A DNA stretch of 64,000 nt, from positions 124,001 to 188,000 of the forward strand of contig JANQIX010000104.1 of assembly GCA_028281925.1 (NCBI GenBank), in the 5' to 3' direction. Below are positions 32,858 to 39,736 of the stretch, piece after piece (within the stretch, counting starts at the first letter, position 1; the number at the start of each line of letters is the position of its first letter). Source of the stretch: Alphaproteobacteria bacterium (GTDB taxonomy: Bacteria; Pseudomonadota; Alphaproteobacteria; DSM-16000; Inquilinaceae). The notes beneath the pieces are model-generated. The model worked only from the letters and a program-made list of their open reading frames with translations. It ran no database searches and was not told the origin of the DNA. The position numbers and the translations under genes were made by a program.

Positions 32858-35323
32858 TCACTCCACCGCCGCAGCCACTTCAGCGCCTTCTCCGGTCACG
32901 GACCTGATGGTCGCCAGAAGGTCGGACCGGTCGAACTCTCCCTTTTGGACGATCTGCTCGGTCGTACCCTTCAGATAGGCCCGTTCTTCTGCCGAGAGAT
33001 CCTTCGCCGTGATCACCAGGACGGGGATCGAGGCCCATTCCGGCGTCTTGCGCAGCTGCGAGACGAACTGGAACCCGTCCATCTCGGGCATCATCAGATC
33101 CAACAGCACGGCCGAAGGCCGCGACTGGCGGACCCGCTGCAGCCCCTCGTTGCCATTCGCCGCCTCGACGATCGGCCATTCGGTCTTTTCCAACACGCGG
33201 CGCAGCATGGCGCGGGTGCCTGGGTCGTCGTCCACGATCAAGATATGCGCGCCGGCATCGGTCTCACGAATGCGGTCCAGCCGCTGGATCAGCTCTCTGG
33301 AGTCGAAGGGCTTGGTCACGAAATCGGCCGCCCCAAGCGCGAAGGCGAAGCTGCGCTCCCGCGTCTTGGTCAGGATGATGACGGGGATCTGCTTGATCTC
33401 GGCATCGGCCTTGATCGCCCGCAGAACGGCCCAGCCATCGACGCTGGGCATCAGAATATCCAAGAGGATGATGTCGGGCTTGCGCTCACGCGCCAGCTTG
33501 ATGCCCTGCTCGCCGTTGAACGCACGCAGCACACCGTAGCCGCTTTCCTTCAGCTGCCCCTCCAGCGCGTCGTGCACGCTGGGATCGTCGTCGATCACAA
33601 GAACCGTCGACAAGGATGCTGCCGGCTCTTCCGTCTTCGACTCCTCCGCGGCCTCTTCGGCCATGGTGCGGAAGTACGTCGGCAGGATCACGGTGAAGGT
33701 GGTGCCCTTACCGTACTCGCTCTCCACAGTCACTTCGCCGCCCAGCATCTCGGCGAAATTGCGCGTGATGGCCAAGCCCAGCCCCGTCCCGCCGTACCGC
33801 CGCGTGGTAGACGCATCGGCCTGCGTGAAGGCCGAGAAGATCTTCTGCAGCTGCTCTTCCGTCATGCCGATGCCGGTGTCCGCGATGGCGAAATGCAGCA
33901 TGTCGCGGCCGTCGTCCGACACCTTATGCACCGAGCACCGGATCTCGCCGTTCTCGGTGAATTTACTGGCGTTGCTCATCAGATTGACCAGGCATTGACG
34001 TACCTTGGTCAGATCGGAGTGCATGTCTCCGACATCCGGCGGGTAGTCGACGAACAGCGCGTTGCCGTTCTTCTCCACCAGCGGCAGCATCATCTGCCGC
34101 ACCTCCTCCAGCACTTTGGACACCGAGAAGGTCTCGGCGAAGACATCCATCTTGCCGGATTCGATCTTGGAGATGTCGAGGATGTTGTTGATCAGGCGCA
34201 GCAGGTGCTTGCCAGCGCTTTGGATGCGGTCGAGATCCGGCAGGAAGTCTTCATTGCCGGCGTCCTCGGCATCTTCGTACAGCATCTCGCTGTAGTTGAT
34301 GATGGCGTTCAGCGGCGTCCTCAGTTCGTGGCTCATATTGGCCAGGAACTCCGACTTGGCACGGTTAGCCGCCTCGGCCTTGTCGTTGGCGTCGACCAGT
34401 TCGGCCGTCCGCTCCGCCACCATCCGCTCAAGGTTGTCGCGATGGCTGGCCAGCTCGCGGTCGCGGGCTTCGATGCGCTCCAGCATCAGGTTGAAGTCGT
34501 CGATCAGATGGCCGACCTCGTCCTCCGTCGTCTTCTCGACACGGACCTGATAGTCCTGGGTGGCCGTGATCTCTTTCGCCGAATTCGCCAGCCCGGTGAT
34601 CTGTCCGATCACCCCGCGCTGAAGCCAGCGGGACATGGCATAGGCGACTGCCAGCAGCACCAGTACCAAGACGAATAGATAGGTCGCAAGATCGGGGATC
34701 TGCTCCCACAGCTCCCGCCGGTCGGCATTGACCACGGCAAAGGCAACCAGCCCACCTTCGTAGACGACCGGCCTCAGTACATAGAGCTCGCCATCGGCCC
34801 AGAACTCGCCATTGCCGTCTTCCCAGAAGGCATCGTCCGCTCTGACGCGGACAACAGGCTCGCCGTCGACGCCCAGGCTTTCGATCCAGGATTCGGTGCC
34901 CTCGCCCTCAGCGTCTTCTTCGGCCCATTCCGCAATCTTGCTCGCCGCCCTTTCCGCCAGCAGGCTCTCCCGTTCGATGGTTTCCCCATCGCGCAAGAGA
35001 ACGGCAAAGGCGTCGCCGGTCTCCCGGTAGAGAAGCGACCCGTTGGGCCGCAACAGCCCAAGAGCCACGATGCTGGGATCGGCTTTCAGGTCCAGAAGGT
35101 ACCTGTTGGCGTACTGGGCATCCCCCGCGGCGATTGCGAGCGGCATTCCATTGGCCAGCGTGCTGGCGACCGAGATGATGGAGCCTTCGAGCCTGACGTG
35201 AAAATCCTGGATTTCTTTGACCGCCGAAAGGCAGACGATCAGCGCAATGATCAGAGCATTACTGAGAAGGATGCTGATCTGATATTTGGTCTTGATCGAA
35301 AAGCTTGAGAGCCGCTCTTTCAT
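32858..35323 (-). CDS. Hybrid sensor histidine kinase with HAMP and two receiver domains
   Basis: An 821-residue kinase. Membrane helices at about 15-36 and 213-230 enclose a periplasmic sensor of about 175 residues. HAMP (about 231-285), a short coiled coil, HisKA with H332 in ANMSHELRTPLNAIINYSEM, HATPase (N-box LMSNASKFTENG, GTGLGLAITRNF), then two receivers with D622 (ILLDILMPS) and D742 (VLLDLMMPE). The second has LVITAKD and IVQKGEF, so its Lys is present in a shifted context. The tandem receivers suggest a phosphorelay or sink. It follows the Mla lipoprotein gene by 52 bases on the same strand. Confidence 0.9.
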   Translation of the reverse strand: MKERLSSFSIKTKYQISILLSNALIIALIVCLSAVKEIQDFHVRLEGSIISVASTLANGMPLAIAAGDAQYANRYLLDLKADPSIVALGLLRPNGSLLYRETGDAFAVLLRDGETIERESLLAERAASKIAEWAEEDAEGEGTESWIESLGVDGEPVVRVRADDAFWEDGNGEFWADGELYVLRPVVYEGGLVAFAVVNADRRELWEQIPDLATYLFVLVLVLLAVAYAMSRWLQRGVIGQITGLANSAKEITATQDYQVRVEKTTEDEVGHLIDDFNLMLERIEARDRELASHRDNLERMVAERTAELVDANDKAEAANRAKSEFLANMSHELRTPLNAIINYSEMLYEDAEDAGNEDFLPDLDRIQSAGKHLLRLINNILDISKIESGKMDVFAETFSVSKVLEEVRQMMLPLVEKNGNALFVDYPPDVGDMHSDLTKVRQCLVNLMSNASKFTENGEIRCSVHKVSDDGRDMLHFAIADTGIGMTEEQLQKIFSAFTQADASTTRRYGGTGLGLAITRNFAEMLGGEVTVESEYGKGTTFTVILPTYFRTMAEEAAEESKTEEPAASLSTVLVIDDDPSVHDALEGQLKESGYGVLRAFNGEQGIKLARERKPDIILLDILMPSVDGWAVLRAIKADAEIKQIPVIILTKTRERSFAFALGAADFVTKPFDSRELIQRLDRIRETDAGAHILIVDDDPGTRAMLRRVLEKTEWPIVEAANGNEGLQRVRQSRPSAVLLDLMMPEMDGFQFVSQLRKTPEWASIPVLVITAKDLSAEERAYLKGTTEQIVQKGEFDRSDLLATIRSVTGEGAEVAAAVE

Positions 35324-35375
35324 GCTGGCGAGACCTTCTTAGAGGGCCGTGAGTCTTGGAACGGCGGTTCTTGGA

Positions 35376-36062
35376 TTATTGCCGGATGCGCGGCAGAGCC
35401 GCCAGTACTGAATCGCAAAGGGCCGACAGCGCGCCACTAAATGCATCGACCGCCGCCTCCGGCGATGCATTCGCCGCATTTGCCGATACCGCTACCAGTT
35501 CGCTCCACACCAGCTCGCGCGACCGGCGGGCAGACAAGCGCAGATCCACGGCGATTTCGACCGTTGCGCTGTCCGGGCCGGTGACCTGCTGCTCGAAGCT
35601 GCGGATCTCACCACCGAGGATATAGTCGGCCTCAGCCCGATCGGTCGGCAGCACCACGGTTGGCGCGGCGTTTCCCGACGCGAGACAGGACGCCAGGTGG
35701 CTCTGCAGCAGCCGGGGCGGCGACTGGCTCCATTCGTGGTAGGGATAGCTGCGGATCTGCAGGGCCTGGGGCTGCTCCCTCCAGGCGATCCGGCGGCTGC
35801 CCAGCACGGTGTCGGTGGCGAAGGTGTCGACCATGACCACGCCATCCAGCGCCGCAGCCGGAAGGGGCGCCCCCGCGCTAGTCAGCTCCAGCGAATAGAC
35901 GGATTGCCGCGGCACCTCGCCGCCGCAGCCGGCCAGCGCCGCGGCGGCAACGGCAAGCACGATCGTCGATCGACGGCAGAAACTCGCCGTCCACGACAGC
36001 CGTCCCCGGCCCGAGCCGGCAAGGCGACCATCAGTCGGCATCAGAGGCGAAGGGCTGTCCAA
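35376..36062 (-). CDS. ABC-type transport auxiliary lipoprotein (Mla/PqiC-like)
   Basis: A 228-residue lipoprotein with the lipobox LAGC at about residues 43-46 after a basic region and hydrophobic core. The mature part (QSVYSLELTSAG, then YHEWSQSPPRLLQSHL, and the closing ALCDSVLAALPRI) fits the ABC-type transport auxiliary lipoprotein family (PF03886), which pairs with MlaD/MCE proteins. The probable start is TTG 36062, with GGAG six bases upstream; an ATG seven codons later is the alternative. It is the last transporter gene of the leftward Mla-type operon. Confidence 0.77.
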   Translation of the reverse strand: MDSPSPLMPTDGRLAGSGRGRLSWTASFCRRSTIVLAVAAAALAGCGGEVPRQSVYSLELTSAGAPLPAAALDGVVMVDTFATDTVLGSRRIAWREQPQALQIRSYPYHEWSQSPPRLLQSHLASCLASGNAAPTVVLPTDRAEADYILGGEIRSFEQQVTGPDSATVEIAVDLRLSARRSRELVWSELVAVSANAANASPEAAVDAFSGALSALCDSVLAALPRIRQ

Positions 36063-36065
36063 TGG

Positions 36066-37061
36066 TCACTCCGCTTCACGGCCGGTCAGAAGGACGGAGG
36101 GGTTGTTGCGAATATCGGTGATGAGGTCCGCCAGTTCCTGGCTCGCCCGCTCGAGATTCAACAGCGTGAGGTTGAGACTTGAGGAAAGCTGTTGAAGCAC
36201 GAAGGCGGCATCGGTCGTTACGGTCGCCAGGTCGGGCCCGACATCGTCGACCAGGCCATTGAGATTGCCGGCCACAGAGTCAAAATTCGCGAGCGCGGAA
36301 TTTGCCAGGGCGACCGTGCTGCCCGTGTCTTCGACTGCGCCCGCGAGCGTGTCGATGTTGATGCTGCCCACCAGCGCTTCCAGTGTCTGGGTCGTGTTGT
36401 CCAAGCTGCCCAAGACCCGATCGAGATCCTGCTCAAGCTCCAGAGTGGAGCGGTCAAGCGTGTCGGCAGCGGTGCGCAAATCGCGCATCATCGGATCGAG
36501 ATCTCGCGCAAGGACATCGTCGATCAGCTCCGCGCCTTCTTCCAAAGATGCCACGATCCGGGGGAAATCCTCATCGAAGACTTCGGCGATGCTGTCGACC
36601 GTCCGCTCGATTTCTGTCACGACGTCGTCCAGGCGTTCGCCCAGGCTTGCATCGAATGATGTCGGCACTGTGGTGCCGGGATCGAGAAAGGCGTCGCCGT
36701 CGCCGAGATCGAGCGCGATGACAGGGGCAGCCAACAGCCCGGGGCTCGCCAACAGTGCCGTGGTTCCATCAGGCAGCGGCCAGTCGCTGCCGACCAGAAG
36801 CTGCACACGAAACTGCACATCCCCGCCGTCGACCATCGGCTCAATGGCCCGAACGGAGCCGACGCTGTAGCCGGCCACCTGTACGTCCGTGCCCGTCCGC
36901 AGCCCGGTGACGTCGGGAAACTCGGCATAGAAGGTCTGGCCGGCCGCGATCTCGCCAACGCGCAGCAGCACCCAGACACCCGCCAGCCCGATCCCGGCAG
37001 CGACGAACAATCCGGCCAGGACGACTGCACGCCGGTCGCGCGAGATGCCGATCAGCGCCAT
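36066..37061 (-). CDS. MlaD/MCE-family substrate-binding protein
   Basis: A 331-residue protein with one N-terminal membrane helix (about residues 12-33) and the MCE domain (FYAEFPDVTGLRTGTDVQVAGYSVGSV, about 44-120), followed by a long helical, Asp/Leu-rich tail. MlaD proteins form a hexameric ring that passes lipids between the membranes. The ATG at 37061 overlaps the ATPase stop (TGATG). The adjacent ATPase, permease and lipoprotein genes complete an Mla-type importer. The lipid and the direction of transport cannot be read from sequence. Confidence 0.88.
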   Translation of the reverse strand: MALIGISRDRRAVVLAGLFVAAGIGLAGVWVLLRVGEIAAGQTFYAEFPDVTGLRTGTDVQVAGYSVGSVRAIEPMVDGGDVQFRVQLLVGSDWPLPDGTTALLASPGLLAAPVIALDLGDGDAFLDPGTTVPTSFDASLGERLDDVVTEIERTVDSIAEVFDEDFPRIVASLEEGAELIDDVLARDLDPMMRDLRTAADTLDRSTLELEQDLDRVLGSLDNTTQTLEALVGSINIDTLAGAVEDTGSTVALANSALANFDSVAGNLNGLVDDVGPDLATVTTDAAFVLQQLSSSLNLTLLNLERASQELADLITDIRNNPSVLLTGREAE

Positions 37062-37891
37062 CAGGGCGCCTCGCCAAACAGCCGTATCCACTCGCTCAGG
37101 TCGGCATCCTCCTCAATCGCCTCGCCGTGAACCAGATACCGGACGCTGGGCAGCGTGCTGGATCGGATTTCGTCCGGCGTGCCGACGGCCACGATCTCGC
37201 CCTTGTAGAGGACACCGATACGATCGGCGAGGGCCAGAGCAACGTCGGGGTTCGGCGTCAGCACTACGATGGTCAACTGGAAAGCCTGTCTGAGGTCGCG
37301 GATCAGTGTCTCGATCTCCATGATCGAGCCGAGATCAAGGCCGGAGAAGATGTCGTCGCACAAGAGCAGCTTGGGATCGAGCGCAAGTGCACGGGCGATC
37401 GCAGTTCTTCGGACCATCGCGGCGGAGAGCTGGGCCGGCATCAGGTCTTCGAACTCCATCAACTGGACCTGCTGCAGCTTCATCCGCGAAATGATGCCCA
37501 CCGTCTCGCGGTCCAGATCGGCGAGTTCCACCAGCGGCAGCATCACGTTCTCTAGCACGTTGAGGGATGAGAACAGCGCACCCTGCTGATGCGCCGCACC
37601 CACCTTGGAACGGAGATCGCGCAGCGCCCGCCCGCGCAGCCGGGCGATGTCCTCGCCGAACAGCCAGATGCACCCGGCCGGCACCTGTTCCAGCGCCAGC
37701 AGGTGGCGGAACAGCGTGCTCTTGCCGCCGCCGCCCTGCGCCAACACGGCGAACAGTTCGCCCGACCGGACCGTCATGTTGACGCCGTTCAGCACCTCAT
37801 GGGGGCCATAGGCCACGGTGAGGCCCTTGACCTCGACGATCACCTCGGGGGCATCGGCGCCGGTGGCGCCAAGTTCAGGACGGGAAGACAA
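37061..37891 (-). CDS. MlaF-like ABC ATPase with degenerate catalytic motifs
   Basis: A 276-residue ABC ATPase in the MlaF position. Walker A is AQGGGGKS (51-58) and the Q-loop is AHQQGALFSSLNV (about 100-112), both acceptable. The rest is damaged: the signature is LSAAM (155-159) rather than LSGGM, Walker B ends CDD (D179-D180) with Asp in place of the catalytic Glu, and the H-loop reads LTPNPD (211-216), with Pro213 where His is expected. The start is probably TTG 37891, inside the end of the permease gene. It may bind nucleotide but hydrolyse poorly, or work with another ATPase. Confidence 0.82.
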   Translation of the reverse strand: MSSRPELGATGADAPEVIVEVKGLTVAYGPHEVLNGVNMTVRSGELFAVLAQGGGGKSTLFRHLLALEQVPAGCIWLFGEDIARLRGRALRDLRSKVGAAHQQGALFSSLNVLENVMLPLVELADLDRETVGIISRMKLQQVQLMEFEDLMPAQLSAAMVRRTAIARALALDPKLLLCDDIFSGLDLGSIMEIETLIRDLRQAFQLTIVVLTPNPDVALALADRIGVLYKGEIVAVGTPDEIRSSTLPSVRYLVHGEAIEEDADLSEWIRLFGEAP

Positions 37892-38663
37892 GGGTGATGG
37901 CCGTGTTCGTGAGCAAGACAGTCGTGATGGCAGACACCACGGCGCGGGTCACATTGGTGCCGATCGACTCGGCGCTGCCGCGGGTAGCGAGGCCCGCCGC
38001 CGACCCGATGGCCGCAATCTGAACGGCGAAGACGAAACATTTGCCGATACCGACCGCCATGTCACCTTCCGTAATCCCCTCCAGCGTCTGCACGATCACG
38101 GGGACAAAAGGCGCGCCAACCGTTGCGCTCAGGTAGAACGCAACGGCGATGACCGTGAACCCGACCATGAAGACCATCAATATGGGAACGGCGATCGCCA
38201 TGCCCACGGCGGCCGGGACCACCAGAAGCGGCACCGGGTTCAGGCCCATGGCCTCAAGGGCGTCGATCTCTTTGTTCACCTGCATGCCGCCGAGACCGGC
38301 GGTCAGCGAGGTTCCGCTGCGGGCCGCCACCAGGATGCCGATCAACGGCGGCGTGACCTCGCGCGTCAATGCGGTGCCGAGACCAGCAAGAAGCGGCTCA
38401 AGAAGATCCGCGAATCCGAGCGCGGTTTCGATCTGCAGGGCAATAACCAGCCCGATCGCGATGGCAAACAGCGCCGCCAGCCGCAGGCCCTTCAGCCCCA
38501 CCTCGACCACTTGGCCGAGCACAGCGCCGAACCGCAGGGGCGTGCCATAGGCCCAGCCCAGTGTGCTCCAGAACAGGATCTCGATAACGAGCGTGAATAC
38601 GGAGACCGACGCGAGGACAGGTCGCCCGAGGACAAGCAGAAAGTCACCGAGGGATCGCGCCAT
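37875..38663 (-). CDS. MlaE-family lipid transport permease
   Basis: A 262-residue membrane protein with about five to six hydrophobic segments and the MlaE/DUF140 signatures LTREVTPPLIGILVAARSG, EIDALEAMGLNPVPLLVVP and SAESIGTNVTRAVV. MlaE is the inner-membrane permease of the Mla/MCE transport complex. It starts eight bases after the STAS gene and overlaps the ATPase gene by 17 bases. Length and motifs are normal. Confidence 0.9.
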   Translation of the reverse strand: MARSLGDFLLVLGRPVLASVSVFTLVIEILFWSTLGWAYGTPLRFGAVLGQVVEVGLKGLRLAALFAIAIGLVIALQIETALGFADLLEPLLAGLGTALTREVTPPLIGILVAARSGTSLTAGLGGMQVNKEIDALEAMGLNPVPLLVVPAAVGMAIAVPILMVFMVGFTVIAVAFYLSATVGAPFVPVIVQTLEGITEGDMAVGIGKCFVFAVQIAAIGSAAGLATRGSAESIGTNVTRAVVSAITTVLLTNTAITLVFPS

Positions 38664-38671
38664 CCCGGGGG

Positions 38672-38977
38672 TCAGGCCAGCAGGATCGCCTCAAGACGAG
38701 CGATCTTCAGAACCATGCGCACGGAATCGCTGACGTCGCTGACCTTGAAGGACTTCTTGGCACTGCGGGCCCGCTGGAAGCCTTCGATCAGGTTGGCGAT
38801 GCCGGAGCTGTCCATGTAGCTCACGCCCGAGAGATCGACCGACAGGCTCGCCGTCTTCTCCAGAGCGCCGAGGATCACGCCGCGGACATCCTTGGAGTTG
38901 GACATGTCGATCTCGCCGTCGAAGATCAGAACGACGCCGTCGCCGCTTTCTTCCAGGCGATGTGAGAGACTAGCCAA
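38672..38977 (-). CDS. STAS-domain protein (anti-anti-sigma factor or MlaB-like)
   Basis: A 101-residue single STAS domain: VVLIFDGEIDMSNSKDVRG, LSVDLSGVSYMDSSGIANLIEG, with candidate phosphorylated serines S57/S58 in DSSG. The start is TTG 38977, five bases after GAGGAAG, overlapping the stop of the RsbW-like gene by eight bases. Classical anti-anti-sigma factors look like this and pair with an RsbW-type kinase, as here. But the STAS subunit MlaB of Mla transporters is also of this size, and mlaE follows directly. It could serve either or both roles. Confidence 0.85.
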   Translation of the reverse strand: MASLSHRLEESGDGVVLIFDGEIDMSNSKDVRGVILGALEKTASLSVDLSGVSYMDSSGIANLIEGFQRARSAKKSFKVSDVSDSVRMVLKIARLEAILLA

Positions 38978-39395
38978 GCCGCTTCCTCATCGTCAGCACG
39001 TTGCCGCGGCCGTCGTCGGCGTGACCGTACGCAACTTCATCCATCACGGTTCGGATCAGATGGGTGCCGAGCCCACCGGGCCGCACATCGTCCAGCGGTC
39101 GCGGCCGGATCTTCGCCAGATCCACCGGCGCGGCATAATCCCTGATTCTGATCCACAGGTCATGATCGTCGATCCAGGCGCTAAAGTCGACACGGCCCGG
39201 AACGACGTCGCGATAGGCGTGACGGATGATGTTCTGGAAGGCTTCGTCCACCGCCAGAACCAGCGCATCGGGCTGGTCGTCGACCGCCCCATGCCGGTTG
39301 GCGATGTCGCGGACGGTCTGCCGGACTTCGGCCAGCATCGACGGCTCGATGTTTAACTCGAGCTGACAGACGACCTGCTGCCCTGGCGGCACCAT
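38970..39395 (-). CDS. RsbW-like serine kinase / anti-sigma factor (HATPase_c_2)
   Basis: A 141-residue GHKL ATPase of the anti-sigma serine kinase type, with no DHp domain. The N-box is LAVDEAFQNIIRHAY (E51, N55), followed by a G1-like IRIRDYAAPVD and PGGLGTHLIRTVMDEV. Such proteins phosphorylate a STAS partner and bind a sigma factor. It overlaps the STAS gene by eight bases and opens the leftward unit that continues into the Mla genes. No sigma factor gene is in the window. Confidence 0.86.
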   Translation of the reverse strand: MVPPGQQVVCQLELNIEPSMLAEVRQTVRDIANRHGAVDDQPDALVLAVDEAFQNIIRHAYRDVVPGRVDFSAWIDDHDLWIRIRDYAAPVDLAKIRPRPLDDVRPGGLGTHLIRTVMDEVAYGHADDGRGNVLTMRKRLG

Positions 39396-39736
39396 CGGAT
39401 ACCGGCTCCCGTCAAATCCTCAATCCGATATATCAAAGGTTTATCCGCTTAGTGTGAAAGAACGAAGAAGAAAAACCATCCGGCTCGCCGTCGTCGGCCG
39501 CGGATCCTTCCGCATCTCGATGCTCACCACTTCGATCCGTCTTGGCTCAGCCCATATTGCACAGCCGTGTCGAAACGCGTTGGCGACGGTCCGACCCTGT
39601 GTCTGCAACTGCAGAGGAAACCTGGCAAGTTCGAGGGGCTACGTCACCGACATATGGGAGTGTTAACGCTTGCGTTACCGCTTTCTTAACGAAGGATTGC
39701 CTAAGTTAACCGCCTCTTGCGTTATGTGCGAGAACG
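39396..39736. promoter_or_regulatory. Divergent intergenic region with TTAA-rich sites
   Basis: A 341-base spacer between the RsbW-like gene (leftward) and the sensor kinase (rightward). No gene is supported. The last 75 bases are rich in TTAAC elements, described separately; the left half has AT-rich promoter-like DNA before the RsbW-like gene. Confidence 0.45.
39663..39710. promoter_or_regulatory. Cluster of TTAAC elements including a near CtrA box
   Basis: TTAAC occurs at 39663, 39686 and 39706. TTAC-CGCTTTC-TTAA at 39675-39689 matches the TTAA-N7-TTAA CtrA pattern with one mismatch. TAACGC-TT-GCGTTA (39664-39677) is a perfect palindrome overlapping it. The cluster ends 27 bases before the kinase start codon, so it overlaps the likely promoter. 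Confidence 0.4.

Noticed and set aside
32945..34678. Open frame of 577 codons opposite the hybrid kinase
   Set aside because: Antisense shadow. Its sequence is rich in His, Arg and Gln and has no recognisable domain, while the opposite strand encodes an intact kinase.
32858..35323. Hybrid kinase considered as CckA, the missing ChpT donor
   Set aside because: It has HAMP and two receivers and lacks the PAS domains and single receiver expected of CckA.
39454..39666. 70-codon open frame in the RsbW-kinase spacer
   Set aside because: It starts at a GTG without a ribosome binding site and runs through the TTAA-rich promoter elements of the kinase.
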